Below are positions 35,468 to 44,096 of a stretch of 64,000 bases of DNA, one piece after another. A program made the translations under genes and the position numbers. The notes beneath the pieces are model-generated. The model did no database searches and was not told the DNA's origin. It saw only the letters and a program-made list of their open reading frames with translations. Numbering within the stretch: position 1 is the stretch's first letter; each line of letters starts with the position of its first letter. Source of the stretch: Vibrio sp. BS-M-Sm-2 (GTDB lineage Bacteria > Pseudomonadota > Gammaproteobacteria > Enterobacterales > Vibrionaceae); NCBI RefSeq assembly GCF_041504345.1, contig NZ_CP167895.1, positions 1,178,001-1,242,000 of the forward strand, in the 5' to 3' direction.

Positions 35468-36121
35468 ATGTCAGGTCTTAGCGAATCAGCGAAGTTGGTT
35501 AAAGATGCGCTAGCAAGCCGCGGATTAGAGACACCAATGAGTCCTAACCAGGTTAGCCGAGAAGAGAAAAAGGAACGAATCGAACACCATATGCGTGAGA
35601 TTCTAACTCTCCTTGAACTTGATCTTACGGACGATAGTTTGGAAGAAACACCGCAACGTATTGCTAAAATGTACGTGGATGAAATTTTCTCTGGTTTGGA
35701 TTACGCCAATTTCCCTAAAATTACCGTAATCGAAAATAAGATGGGTGTTCGTGAGATGGTACGTGTAAAAGACATTACCGTGACCAGTACTTGTGAACAC
35801 CACTTAGTGACGATTGATGGTAAGACAGCGGTAGCCTATATCCCTCGTGGGAAAATCATCGGCCTTTCAAAGATTAACCGTATTGTTCGATTCTTTGCTC
35901 AGCGCCCGCAAGTTCAAGAGCGTATGACACAGCAGATCCTTGTTGCATTGCAAACGCTATTAGAAACCGATGACGTTGCTGTAACCATGGATGCGGTTCA
36001 CTACTGCGTGAAATCACGTGGTGTAATGGACGCAACCAGCGAAACGACAACAACAGCACTGGGCGGTATTTTTAGATCAAACCCAGCAACGCGCCACGAA
36101 TTCTTGCACGGCCTGCGTTAA
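35468..36121 (+). CDS. folE: GTP cyclohydrolase I
   Basis: 217 residues. Converts GTP to 7,8-dihydroneopterin triphosphate, first step of folate synthesis. Zinc ligands are visible in STCEHHLVTIDGK (about 110) and in VHYCVKSRGVMD (about 180), and the GTP-contacting GLSKINRIV is present. I chose ATG 35468, preceded by AGAGGAAG; a TTG/ATG extension to 35396 is open but unlikely. It is divergent from moeA and has its own terminator. Confidence 0.95.
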   Translation: MSGLSESAKLVKDALASRGLETPMSPNQVSREEKKERIEHHMREILTLLELDLTDDSLEETPQRIAKMYVDEIFSGLDYANFPKITVIENKMGVREMVRVKDITVTSTCEHHLVTIDGKTAVAYIPRGKIIGLSKINRIVRFFAQRPQVQERMTQQILVALQTLLETDDVAVTMDAVHYCVKSRGVMDATSETTTTALGGIFRSNPATRHEFLHGLR

Positions 36122-36179
36122 TACGTTTCGTTATTTGATAAGCTCGATTTAGCCTCAGAAAATCGACAACCAAGATTTT

Positions 36180-36206
36180 AAGCCTCGCACTCGCGGGGCT
36201 TTTTTG
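36180..36206 (+). terminator. Terminator after folE
   Basis: Nine-base stem AAGCCTCGC/GCGGGGCTT (one G-T pair) with a 4-base loop followed by TTTTTT. Confidence 0.85.
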
Positions 36207-36247
36207 TACTTGTAGTAAAGTTAATTGCAATGACTGAGAATGTCGTC

Positions 36248-36281
36248 ATTCCCTAGAGTCAAGAATGAGCGAGTAGGGAAT
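36248..36281. repeat. Imperfect palindromic intergenic repeat
   Basis: ATTCCCTA (36248-36255) and its complement TAGGGAAT (36274-36281) bracket a G/A-rich centre. It resembles the scattered TCATTCCC...GGGAATCT palindromes common in vibrio intergenic regions; the resemblance is from memory. Confidence 0.45.
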
Positions 36282-36379
36282 CTGCTTTTATGCTCAGAGG
36301 TGATAGTGCAAGCGGTGGTTGGAAATAGATGCGCTCTACACGGTGTAAAGCGCAAATTTGGTTTCAGCTGGTGGAATGC

Positions 36380-36979
36380 TTAAGAAAGGTTAAACAAACG
36401 CTTTAAGTGGTGAACAATACCTGACGGTTTGTTCTCTGCTTGGTAGATGTTCAAGCCATCATAAAAGCTCGCCATGAACTCTACGCGAATCTCATCGTCA
36501 GTGCTTCTCGATAAGCGAGACAGCAGTGTAGCGGCTACAGCAGCATGATCATTGGCTAGGCTGTAATCCATTCCTAGTCGTCCTTGAATGAACAACCACA
36601 AATGAGTCACTAATTTTAACTGTTGAGCGTTAAAGTTTTGAAACTTGTCGCTGTGCTCTGTGCCTACTGTGTTATCGAATACATTTTGCATCGCCTCATT
36701 CGCTTCTTTATTGCTTTCAAAGCGATAGCTTGCATCGATATGTACCTTGGTTAACAGACCAAGCAACGTCTGACGTGCAGAGTTGTCCGGCTTATTCTCA
36801 CAAGCGTGTTTAAACAGAGCGTGGTTTTCGTCGATAAAAGACGTTAGCTCTTTCTCGAAACCTGTCGCAATCGCGGCTACTGAGTCTAAACCAGACTCTT
36901 TCAAACAAGAGTGCAGCTTGGTTTTGACTTGCTGATTTGCTTCAAGTTTCTGCTGTTCACTAGTTGGAAGCTCAGTCAT
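36380..36979 (-). CDS. Hypothetical protein, partner of YaeQ
   Basis: 199 residues, all alpha and soluble by appearance, with no signal peptide or membrane segment. The first 8 bases overlap the end of the yaeQ gene, so it is translationally coupled to it. I do not recognise a domain. The helical character and lack of catalytic-looking motifs leave the function open. Confidence 0.7.
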   Translation of the reverse strand: MTELPTSEQQKLEANQQVKTKLHSCLKESGLDSVAAIATGFEKELTSFIDENHALFKHACENKPDNSARQTLLGLLTKVHIDASYRFESNKEANEAMQNVFDNTVGTEHSDKFQNFNAQQLKLVTHLWLFIQGRLGMDYSLANDHAAVAATLLSRLSRSTDDEIRVEFMASFYDGLNIYQAENKPSGIVHHLKRLFNLS

Positions 36980-37511
36980 TACTCTGTAGCTCTTCCCACG
37001 TTACTTCAGCCGATTGAGTATCGCTGTTAACGAAAGCAGAGTTGCCAGTCAGCATCACTGAAAGATCCATCGTGCGTTGTGTCATCGCTGCAAGCTGCTC
37101 AATACCATCATTGTCTAAACGAACGATCTGAGCTTTCAGGTAACCGAATTTACCTTTGTTCTGCTCCCACCACACGTTTGATTTAGTGTTGAAGCTGAAT
37201 ACACGCACTGATTTAGATAGGCGAGTTGCCTTCTTAACACGCTCTGGATCGGGTTCGCCGACATCAACCCATTCTAGGATTTGATCATCTAACGATTTCT
37301 GCCATAAATCGGGCTCTTCAATGCTAGACAACCCTTTAGTGAACTCAAGTTCAGGAGAGGCATTGATACAGAAAGCCATGATTCGAGCCATCATTCGCTG
37401 TTCTGTTTCAGAAGGGTGTTGTGCAACCGTTAGATTAAAAGAGTCGTAATAGTCGCGATTCATATCAGTTAAAGAGATACGAAACTTGTAGATTGTCGGT
37501 TTAAGAGCCAT
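36972..37511 (-). CDS. yaeQ: YaeQ-family protein
   Basis: 179 residues, the normal length of YaeQ (PD-(D/E)XK-like fold protein). The N-terminal TIYKFRISLTDMNRDYYD and the GEPDPERVKKA stretch are family hallmarks. Members have been linked to RfaH suppression or weak nuclease-like folds, but the role is uncertain. The ribosome site is weak. Its 3' end overlaps an uncharacterised gene. Confidence 0.85.
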   Translation of the reverse strand: MALKPTIYKFRISLTDMNRDYYDSFNLTVAQHPSETEQRMMARIMAFCINASPELEFTKGLSSIEEPDLWQKSLDDQILEWVDVGEPDPERVKKATRLSKSVRVFSFNTKSNVWWEQNKGKFGYLKAQIVRLDNDGIEQLAAMTQRTMDLSVMLTGNSAFVNSDTQSAEVTWEELQSND

Positions 37512-37578
37512 TGAGAGGGTGTCTTAGGTAGAAATAGTGAAGGGGAATATTACCTTAAATCTCTGAATAGCGGGTAAA

Positions 37579-37606
37579 AAAATAGCCAGCAGAGGCTGGC
37601 TATTTT
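37579..37606 (-). terminator. Terminator after cold-shock gene
   Basis: Perfect stem AAAATAGCCAGC/GCTGGCTATTTT with 4-base loop AGAG. For the minus-strand csp gene it is followed by TTT. Confidence 0.85.
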
Positions 37607-37629
37607 TTAGAAAGCTTTAAAATACTAAA

Positions 37630-37839
37630 TTAAAGTACTTTGATGCTGTCAGCTTGTGGGCCTTTTTGACCTTGAGATACTACGAACTCAACTTTTTGGC
37701 CTTCAGCAAGAGTCTTGAAACCTTCGCCAGTGATAGCTGAGAAGTGTGCGAATACGTCTGGACCGTTTTCTTGTTGAATGAAGCCAAAGCCTTTAGTTTC
37801 GTTGAACCATTTTACTGTACCAGTAACTGTGTTAGACAT
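37630..37839 (-). CDS. CspA-family cold-shock protein
   Basis: 69 residues, a single cold-shock OB domain. RNP1 reads KGFGFI and RNP2 reads VFAHFS (alanine replaces the more usual valine at position 3). It binds single-stranded RNA/DNA and acts as an RNA chaperone. An AGGATATC ribosome site precedes the ATG. Several csp paralogues are normal in vibrios, so I give no letter. Confidence 0.92.
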   Translation of the reverse strand: MSNTVTGTVKWFNETKGFGFIQQENGPDVFAHFSAITGEGFKTLAEGQKVEFVVSQGQKGPQADSIKVL

Positions 37840-38287
37840 GATGATATCCTAAAATTAAATTTTTATTTTGAGCCAATTGTGGCACTGATAGCGTGGAAAA
37901 GTTTATTGCTATTGCGTACAACACAACGGGGTTACTAGTAATCCAACGAAATGTTTATATACAAAGAACTTTCTTTCTAGCCGAGATGAAGTCTAAATTA
38001 AATCAGGGGATAGTCAATCGAATCCATAGTGAAAGGTTGCAGAAACTTGGGGGCAGTCAAACTTTGCATTCCTTAAATATCATGGAGTTACAGTTGTATG
38101 GTGATTTGTTGTCGTTTTTGTGAAAAAGGTGGTCGATATTGATGACAAATTTGGAGTAATTGCACTGTTTTAGCGCCTTCATTTTTGCAAATTAAAAGCC
38201 GCTAATTGGGTCTTGAGCCCACTTTTTACGGCTTGTATCTATAGATTTCGTTGTAAGGAAAATGTCTTTACTTGAACATTTTATCGA
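37840..38287. other. Csp 5' leader and PQQ-dehydrogenase terminator region
   Basis: About 450 bases between two minus-strand genes. The csp-proximal 150-200 bases would include a long leader like that of csp mRNAs. At 38194-38234 a two-tier hairpin (AAAAGCCG/CGGCTT outer, TGGG/CCCA inner) with TTTT after it on the minus strand is the likely terminator of the dehydrogenase gene. A 76-codon plus-strand frame at 37893-38123 lacks a ribosome site and does not look real. Confidence 0.5.
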
Positions 38288-39379
38288 CTACTTTTTCAAG
38301 CGATAAAGGTTGCCATTATCAGTACTAAAGAAGATGTCGCCGTCTGGTGAGGTTTCAATGTCTCTGATTCGTTCACCTAAGTCTTCAAGTAGGCGCTCTT
38401 CTTCTATTGCCTCACCTTGTGTATTGACCGTCACCACATTGATATGGGTAAGCTTGAGTGCACCCGCTAATAGTTTCCCTTTGAGTTCAGGAAATTTATC
38501 TCCTTGATAAACCACTAAGTTGCCGGGTGCGATTGAGGGAATGTAGACCTTTCTAGGCGCTTCAATACCATCTTTGGTTTTAGACTCGCCAACGCTAATT
38601 GGGCCCCAATACTCTTTTCCGTGCGATGTGACTGGCCATCCATAGTTGGCGCCTGCTTTTATTAGGTTGATTTCATCACCACCGCGCGGGCCGTGTTCAA
38701 TCGACCAAAGCTTTTGAGTCGGGGCATCATAGAACAACCCTTGTGGATTGCGATGACCAAAGCTCCAAATCTCATTGAGAATCTGGTCGTTATCTGTGAA
38801 TGGGTTGTCGCTAGGTGGGCTTCCATCGGCATTCAATCTCAATATCGAACCTGCGTGAGTCAGTGTATCTTGGCCGTTGTCTCTGTCACCACGATCGCCG
38901 ATTGAAAAATACAGATGGCTATCGTCAAAGGTAATGCGGCTCCCAAAGTGACGACCTGTATCTGTTCTCGATTTAGACACAAACACATCTTGCCAGTCAG
39001 ACACCTCATCGCCTTTGTACGTAGCAGAAGCGAGTGTGGTTACGCCCTCGCCATCAACATCTTTGCTGTAGGTAACATAGAACTTATCTTCTTCAAAAGG
39101 GGAGAGCGCGATATCCAACAAACCACCTTGGCCTTTCGCCCAAACATTGGGAAGCCTGAACAGTGTGCTTTGTTCACCAGTTTTTAAATCAATGTGTTTG
39201 ATAACGCCTGCTTTTTCTGTGAGAAGCATAGAACCGTCATCGACATAAGCGAGACCCCATGGAATCTCGAGGCCGTCTGTGATTTTTTCTGCCTGCCATG
39301 CAAAAACTAGGGTTGAAGCAATTGGACCTGATACGATGAGTGCCAAAGCACAGGAAAGAATACGATGATGAGTGTTCAT
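38288..39379 (-). CDS. Periplasmic PQQ-dependent sugar dehydrogenase
   Basis: 363 residues, YliI/Asd-like soluble aldose dehydrogenase. The signal peptide ends near FA-WQ (residue 27). A six-bladed propeller follows with family motifs GLEIPWGL, RDNGQDTLTHAGSILRL, SFGHRNPQG and EHGPRGGDEINLI, containing the calcium/PQQ-binding residues of the group. It oxidises aldose sugars in the periplasm and feeds electrons to the respiratory chain. PQQ must come from elsewhere; no pqq genes lie here. AAGGGA precedes the ATG. Confidence 0.85.
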   Translation of the reverse strand: MNTHHRILSCALALIVSGPIASTLVFAWQAEKITDGLEIPWGLAYVDDGSMLLTEKAGVIKHIDLKTGEQSTLFRLPNVWAKGQGGLLDIALSPFEEDKFYVTYSKDVDGEGVTTLASATYKGDEVSDWQDVFVSKSRTDTGRHFGSRITFDDSHLYFSIGDRGDRDNGQDTLTHAGSILRLNADGSPPSDNPFTDNDQILNEIWSFGHRNPQGLFYDAPTQKLWSIEHGPRGGDEINLIKAGANYGWPVTSHGKEYWGPISVGESKTKDGIEAPRKVYIPSIAPGNLVVYQGDKFPELKGKLLAGALKLTHINVVTVNTQGEAIEEERLLEDLGERIRDIETSPDGDIFFSTDNGNLYRLKK

Positions 39380-39718
39380 TGAAGTCCCTTGATTGTCATG
39401 ACGTTGTATTAGTTTAGCTTGCGGTCGGTAAGTAGCTAACTAATAATTAGGGCAAATAAATAGTTAAGGCAAGTAGATAATTAGGGGCAGTGAAAAGTCA
39501 CTATTCACATATTTAGTTGAGCGAGTATTGTATGATTATACAAGCTCACGTATGTTTACCCTGCCATCCTTTATTCGATTTTTTCGGAGCACAATGAATA
39601 CTAACCTTACAACCTTTTCGTTATTTTCTCTGTCTTTACGTTGTCAGGTAGATATTCAAGCGATCTATTCTCAAACCACTCGATCTCAAAACCGCTGTTC
39701 TATTGGATACTTTACATC
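39380..39718. other. Divergent promoter region with degenerate repeats
   Basis: About 340 bases between the dehydrogenase and the MFS gene. Around 39428-39488 an approximately 17-base unit of the type ATAATTAGGGCAA recurs three times with drift. No gene or strong palindrome is seen. Confidence 0.4.
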
Positions 39719-39731
39719 ATGAGCCGCCGAT

Positions 39732-40925
39732 TTGACTTTAAATCGATCCTACTTGCGTGTTTGGTCATCAGTATTGGTCATCAGTATTGGTCAACTCAGT
39801 ATGGGTTTGGTGTTTCCTTCTTTACCTTGGATCGCGAAAGATTTCGATGTCTCTTTAGAGCAAGCTCAGCTCTTGGTGAGTGTCTATTTGCTAGGCTTTG
39901 GTCCTTCTCAGTTTATTTATGGTCCCGTTTCAGATGCGCTAGGGCGTAAAAAGGTACTGTTAACCGGTTTGTTGATTGCCATGCTGGGCTTGTTAATGAT
40001 CATCTTCTTTAGCCATTCATTTACTAGCATGGTGATGGGACGTTTTCTTCAAGGCTTAGGGACTGGCTGTTGCGCTGTACTTGCTCGCGCTTCAACACGA
40101 GATCGATTCAGCGGGGCCGATTTGCCTTTGGCGATGTCCTACATCGCGATGGTCGCGTCGATTACACCTTTGATTGCGCCAGTAATCGGCGGCTTTATTA
40201 ACTTCCACTTTGGCTGGAGTATGGTGTTTATCTCACTACTTGGCTATGTCTCATTGGCTTGGGTGGTATTGGCGTTCAAGTTTAAGGAAACCGTCACTCA
40301 GATTTCAGCTATCCCTTCACCGAAGAAAATGATTTCTCAATATAAAGAGTTACTTACTTCTCGTTATTTTATGAGCTTTGCGAGTATTGGTTGGCTTAAC
40401 TTTAGCTTGATGATCACCACCGTATCAGTGATGCCATTTATCATGCAGAACCAGATTGGTATGACGTCAGATGAATACGCGATGTGGGCGGTGATTCCAG
40501 CATTAGGCATGCTTGGCGGAACAAGCTTATGTAACCGTATTCGCCCTATGCTGGGTAACAAGAAAACTCTGTTATGCACACCTGTATTACACGTTGCAGC
40601 GGCCTTGTGGCTGTTCTTCTGTCCACTTGAACCTTTGTATCTCATGCTTGGCCAGTTCTTGATGATTCTTGGTAATGGTATTGCGTTACCTTGTGCTCAG
40701 GCGTTAGTGATGTTGCCTTATAAGAAGAACGCTGGCGCGGCGGCTGCGATGTCTGGTGGCGGGCAGATGGTGGTGTCTTCAATGGTGAGTATGGGGCTGG
40801 TTCAGTTAGGGTTAGGGGAAGCGTGGCATTTATCGCTCGTCATCATGCTGTTCACATTGATTACCCTGTTTAACATTTTGCGTGGTTTCAGTAGCCAAGA
40901 AGCGAGAGAGTCTCAGCTTAGCTAG
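39732..40925 (+). CDS. Bcr/CflA-type multidrug MFS exporter, start disrupted
   Basis: 397-residue frame from a TTG at 39732, twelve membrane segments, with the Bcr/CflA motif GPVSDALGRKKVLL near residue 65. Homologues begin MSRR...; here that start is the ATG at 39719, in another frame. A 13-base tandem duplication (39761-39786) separates the two frames; removing one copy gives a continuous MSRRFDFKSILLACLVISIGQ-LSMGLVF start. As it stands, only poor starts (TTG 39732) can produce the transporter. It probably exports drugs or small metabolites, driven by protons. Confidence 0.75.
   Translation: MTLNRSYLRVWSSVLVISIGQLSMGLVFPSLPWIAKDFDVSLEQAQLLVSVYLLGFGPSQFIYGPVSDALGRKKVLLTGLLIAMLGLLMIIFFSHSFTSMVMGRFLQGLGTGCCAVLARASTRDRFSGADLPLAMSYIAMVASITPLIAPVIGGFINFHFGWSMVFISLLGYVSLAWVVLAFKFKETVTQISAIPSPKKMISQYKELLTSRYFMSFASIGWLNFSLMITTVSVMPFIMQNQIGMTSDEYAMWAVIPALGMLGGTSLCNRIRPMLGNKKTLLCTPVLHVAAALWLFFCPLEPLYLMLGQFLMILGNGIALPCAQALVMLPYKKNAGAAAAMSGGGQMVVSSMVSMGLVQLGLGEAWHLSLVIMLFTLITLFNILRGFSSQEARESQLS
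39761..39786 (+). repeat. 13-bp tandem duplication inside the MFS start
   Basis: TTGGTCATCAGTA occurs twice in perfect tandem (39761-39773 and 39774-39786), followed by a third partial TTGGTCA. It shifts the reading frame by one. Simple contraction would restore the ATG-initiated protein, so it could also act as an on/off switch. Confidence 0.9.
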
Positions 40926-40982
40926 TTATTTGGTTATTTGGTTATTTGGTTATTTAATTATTTAGCTAGCTAGCTAGCTAGC
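40926..40982 (+). repeat. Two adjacent microsatellites after the MFS gene
   Basis: Four 8-base units TTATTTGG (the last drifted to TTATTTAA) from 40926, then five perfect TAGC units at 40963-40982. They start directly after the stop codon. Confidence 0.9.
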
Positions 40983-40994
40983 GAGTGAAAAACG

Positions 40995-41032
40995 AAAAGG
41001 CCATTGAAGTTTATGATTTCGATGGCCTTTAT
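40995..41032. terminator. Terminator between MFS and fhuC
   Basis: Stem AAAAGGCCAT/ATGGCCTTT with a loop of about 17 bases that can pair further (TGAA/TTTC). Located between two microsatellites and usable by the convergent genes. Confidence 0.65.
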
Positions 41033-41036
41033 TATG

Positions 41037-41119
<83 letters not shown>

Positions 41120-41139
41120 TTTAAATTGAAATGCCCGAA

Positions 41140-41925
41140 CTATTCACAGACGACTGCAACCTTCTCACTTGCTGCAGTATTGGCTGGAACTGGATGATCG
41201 ATCAGTCGGATAGGGGACTCATATAGTGCTGACAAAGCTTCTTCATCGAGTAACTTATCGGCGCTGCCTTCAAATGCAATCTGACCTTTCTTTAGTGCGA
41301 CGATGTATGTCGCGTAGCGCAGTGCAAGGTTCAAGTCGTGCAGAATAACGATCACCCCAACATCTTCTTTTTTGTTGAGTTCAGACAGTAAACCCATCAG
41401 TTGAAATTGGTGATGAACATCCAATGCCGATGTCGGTTCATCGAGGATCAATACAGGTGACTGTTGAGCCAACAACATAGAGACCCACGCCCGTTGACGT
41501 TCACCACCAGACAAATCATCCGCTAATGCCTGTGAAAACTCCGAGACGCCAGTTCTCTCCATTGCTTGTTGGATGATCGATTTATCTTCAGAATTCCAAC
41601 GGCCTAATGCGCCTCTCCATGGGAAACGCCCTAAACGAACCAGCTCTTCTACGGTTAAGCCTGCAGAAGCAGGAAGCTTTTGCGGTAAATAAGCAATCTT
41701 CTTTGCTAACTCTTTGCTTTTGAATGAAGAAAGGGAAGTGCCTTCGAACTCGACGGTGCCGTGATCTGGAGACATTTGTCCTGACAGCAAGTTTACTAGT
41801 GTGGATTTTCCTGAACCATTGTGACCAAGAACTACTGTCAGCTCATCGGTCGGAATAGTAAGATCGTCGATTGAGAGGATGGCTCGGTTGTCTCGAACGA
41901 TGTTGATGTTTGAAAGCTGGAACAT
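41140..41925 (-). CDS. fhuC: Hydroxamate siderophore ABC ATPase (FhuC-like)
   Basis: 261 residues from the ATG at 41925, preceded by AGGA; the frame extends further but without a real start. A complete FepC/FhuC-type ATPase: Walker A GHNGSGKST (near 36), signature LSGGE (near 138), Walker B ILDEP (near 162) and the switch His in VILHDLNL. It would power the FhuDB importer encoded 5 kb away on the other strand. It is downstream of the fhuF-like gene in one unit. The C-terminal extension of about 20 residues (ANTAASEKVAVV) is longer than usual. Confidence 0.85.
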   Translation of the reverse strand: MFQLSNINIVRDNRAILSIDDLTIPTDELTVVLGHNGSGKSTLVNLLSGQMSPDHGTVEFEGTSLSSFKSKELAKKIAYLPQKLPASAGLTVEELVRLGRFPWRGALGRWNSEDKSIIQQAMERTGVSEFSQALADDLSGGERQRAWVSMLLAQQSPVLILDEPTSALDVHHQFQLMGLLSELNKKEDVGVIVILHDLNLALRYATYIVALKKGQIAFEGSADKLLDEEALSALYESPIRLIDHPVPANTAASEKVAVVCE

Positions 41926-42001
41926 GTCAGTCCTGTATCGAGACCAATAGCGATGCTTAATGAAAGAAAATTTGTCGCTCTGGTCTTTAAAATAGTGGGT
42001 G

Positions 42002-42766
42002 TTATTTAGCTGTTTTCTTGTTGTCAGGGTGTCTAGGACAATCGTCGCAATACTTTCCTGAATCACACTTATAAACAAGGCAGCAACTGATTCTGATCAG
42101 CTTTAGCATTCCTGAATGAGCATCGACCTTAAGGCTGTCTAAATGACTTTCAGGTAATTGGCATGCTTCTAACCAAAGCTTAGCTTGCCCAGTGATATAA
42201 TCATTGGTCAGGCTTGGCTCGTGCTGTTGCAGCTTGATCAAACTACTTAACAGTAGATCGGCCAGTAAGTGGTTGGTAAACCCTGGGCGAATGCGTGTCC
42301 ATTCACTTATTTGGCTGCGATAAAATTCAGTCAATGTAAGAATGGCTTCACCAGCCTGTGGGATAAGCTCTTCAGGTGAACCATGCTGATGATCACCATT
42401 GAAGAAGCGATAGCCAGTAATGAACTCTTTGTATCTAAACTGACCGATATTCTTGATATCAGGCAGTGAGTGAAGGCCGTAGATAGATATAAAGGTCACG
42501 TAGATTGGTTGCCAGCAAACCAGATCCCACGTTCGGGTTAACCAATAGGCTTTGCCTGCTTCAGGGTGGCTCTGCGCAAGGCCATCGTAAACGTGTTTGA
42601 TTTCTTTATGGCTATCATCATTCGTTATTGCAATGCTCTTGCTATGCAGAACACCAAAGCTTCCACTTAAATAAGGTGTCACTTGTTTTGAGTGAGCGAA
42701 GATTTTCTGATGTAGAGACGGGGCTCTCCGACGAGTGATAATATTGTGCAGCTGGGAAAGCATCAT
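42002..42766 (-). CDS. fhuF: Siderophore-iron reductase (FhuF-like)
   Basis: 254 residues, cytoplasmic. The C-terminus carries the FhuF [2Fe-2S] pattern C-C-x10-C-x2-C (CCLVYKC...YCDDC), with an additional Cys inside it. FhuF-type proteins reduce ferric hydroxamate siderophores after import to free the iron. Two adjacent ATGs open the frame. A Fur-like box lies 13-31 bases upstream, so it is probably iron-repressed together with fhuC, 76 bases downstream. Only the C-terminal half resembles FhuF clearly. Confidence 0.8.
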   Translation of the reverse strand: MMLSQLHNIITRRRAPSLHQKIFAHSKQVTPYLSGSFGVLHSKSIAITNDDSHKEIKHVYDGLAQSHPEAGKAYWLTRTWDLVCWQPIYVTFISIYGLHSLPDIKNIGQFRYKEFITGYRFFNGDHQHGSPEELIPQAGEAILTLTEFYRSQISEWTRIRPGFTNHLLADLLLSSLIKLQQHEPSLTNDYITGQAKLWLEACQLPESHLDSLKVDAHSGMLKLIRISCCLVYKCDSGKYCDDCPRHPDNKKTAK

Positions 42767-42778
42767 AAACCATTAAAT

Positions 42779-42797
42779 GAGAATCAGTAGCGTTATC
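42779..42797. promoter_or_regulatory. Putative Fur box of fhuF-fhuC
   Basis: GAGAATCAGTAGCGTTATC matches the 19-base Fur consensus at about 13 positions and lies just upstream of fhuF, within the divergent gap to the AraC gene. Confidence 0.5.
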
Positions 42798-42983
42798 ATA
42801 ACGGACATAATCGAGGATAACCATACAAAATGGAGCATCTACTCGGTGCCTCTGTCTTTTGGTCATTTTATAGAACACACATGAGCGCTTCTTTTTTTGA
42901 GTGATAAAAGCCGTTTTAAATGATAAAAGTATTGGTGAATCGAATATGTCGCTGCCAACTATAGAGAATATGAAAGCTTAAAT

Positions 42984-43892
42984 ATGAACACACCTGCATT
43001 TTGTCGTATCAGTCGCGTTTTGACCTATATCCATTCGAACCTTAGCTCCTCGCTATCGTTAGAAGATATTGCGACACAAAGCTGTTGGTCTCGTTGGCAG
43101 CTTCAGAGAGTGTTTCAAGCCGAAACAGGGCTTACTGTGGCGAATTATGTGAGAGAGCTAAAATTAAGCCAAGCTGCAGAACACCTGCTTGATGGAAAAG
43201 AGCGCGTGATAGATATTGCTCTTGGGCTCGGGTTCAATTCAGAAATAAGCTTTAGCCGTTCGTTCAAGCAGATGTTTGGGGCGAGCCCAAGCCAATATCG
43301 AAAAGCGGGCAAAAGGGTAGGGCTGAGAAAACCAATACAGGTGTCTGATATGGCGAGCGCTGCTAAAAAAGGAGTACTCAGCTTTGTGGAAGTACGAATT
43401 GACGAAAGAGAGTCTTTCCTTGTTAAAGGCATGACATCAGAAATCAGTGGTTTGTTTTCACTAACACAAGATTTTGCAGAGAAAGTCCCTCAGCTTTGGT
43501 CTCGTTTGGAACAGGAAGTGACCATTCCAAATGATAATGTGCTTCAGTTTATTGGTGTCGTTGACCTTACTCAGTCTTGTTTCGATGGCACCAACATCCA
43601 CTATTGGGCTGGTGTTGAGCTTCACGACGGAATTTCCATCCCGCAATTACCAAGCATCATATCCGATAAATTGAAGGTGCTGACCATCCCTAAGCAAACC
43701 TACGCTGTGGTTAAGCATTGTGGTCCTATTGAGAATCTACGACACACTCTTAGCTGGTTTGTACTTAACTGGCTGCCGAGTTCTGGTTATCGTGGTGTCG
43801 ATGGTTATGAGCTCGAAGTGTACCCATTTGGCTATCAAGCCCACGCGTCAGATGCTGAAATGGAGTACTGGGTTCCTATTATTAAATCGTAA
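42984..43892 (+). CDS. AraC-type regulator with GyrI-like effector domain
   Basis: 302 residues. An N-terminal AraC helix-turn-helix pair (about 8-105: LEDIATQSCWSRWQLQRVF and GFNSEISFSRSFKQMFG) is followed by a GyrI-like/Rob-type effector domain (about 125-300). It resembles Rob/MarA-like regulators rather than the siderophore-binding AraC type. It sits between fhuF and the TonB receptor, divergent from the former; whether it controls iron uptake or only shares the space is unknown. The start codon has no strong ribosome site. Confidence 0.85.
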   Translation: MNTPAFCRISRVLTYIHSNLSSSLSLEDIATQSCWSRWQLQRVFQAETGLTVANYVRELKLSQAAEHLLDGKERVIDIALGLGFNSEISFSRSFKQMFGASPSQYRKAGKRVGLRKPIQVSDMASAAKKGVLSFVEVRIDERESFLVKGMTSEISGLFSLTQDFAEKVPQLWSRLEQEVTIPNDNVLQFIGVVDLTQSCFDGTNIHYWAGVELHDGISIPQLPSIISDKLKVLTIPKQTYAVVKHCGPIENLRHTLSWFVLNWLPSSGYRGVDGYELEVYPFGYQAHASDAEMEYWVPIIKS

Positions 43893-44051
43893 TCATATCC
43901 TCACAAAATCTCTTCCTGTAAACCTCTCCCAAATGAGGTCAATTGTGTTTTTAATCAGCAATTGACCGATTTACATTAGAAATAGGTCAAGTTCTTTTTG
44001 AATTTGCACCAAATTGTTAATTATCCCACATCTAGATACATACAATGCAAA

Positions 44052-44066
44052 TGAGATTTATTATTA
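44052..44066. promoter_or_regulatory. Putative Fur box of the siderophore receptor
   Basis: TGAGATT-T-ATTATTA agrees with the 7-1-7 Fur motif at about 11 of 14 positions, about 30 bases upstream of the receptor start. Confidence 0.5.
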
Positions 44067-44096
44067 TTTATATTAAGCATTGGTACCGAGGGAATT

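Noticed and set aside
37893..38123. Plus-strand 76-codon gene
   Set aside because: No ribosome site, unremarkable composition, and it overlaps the csp leader and a terminator region.
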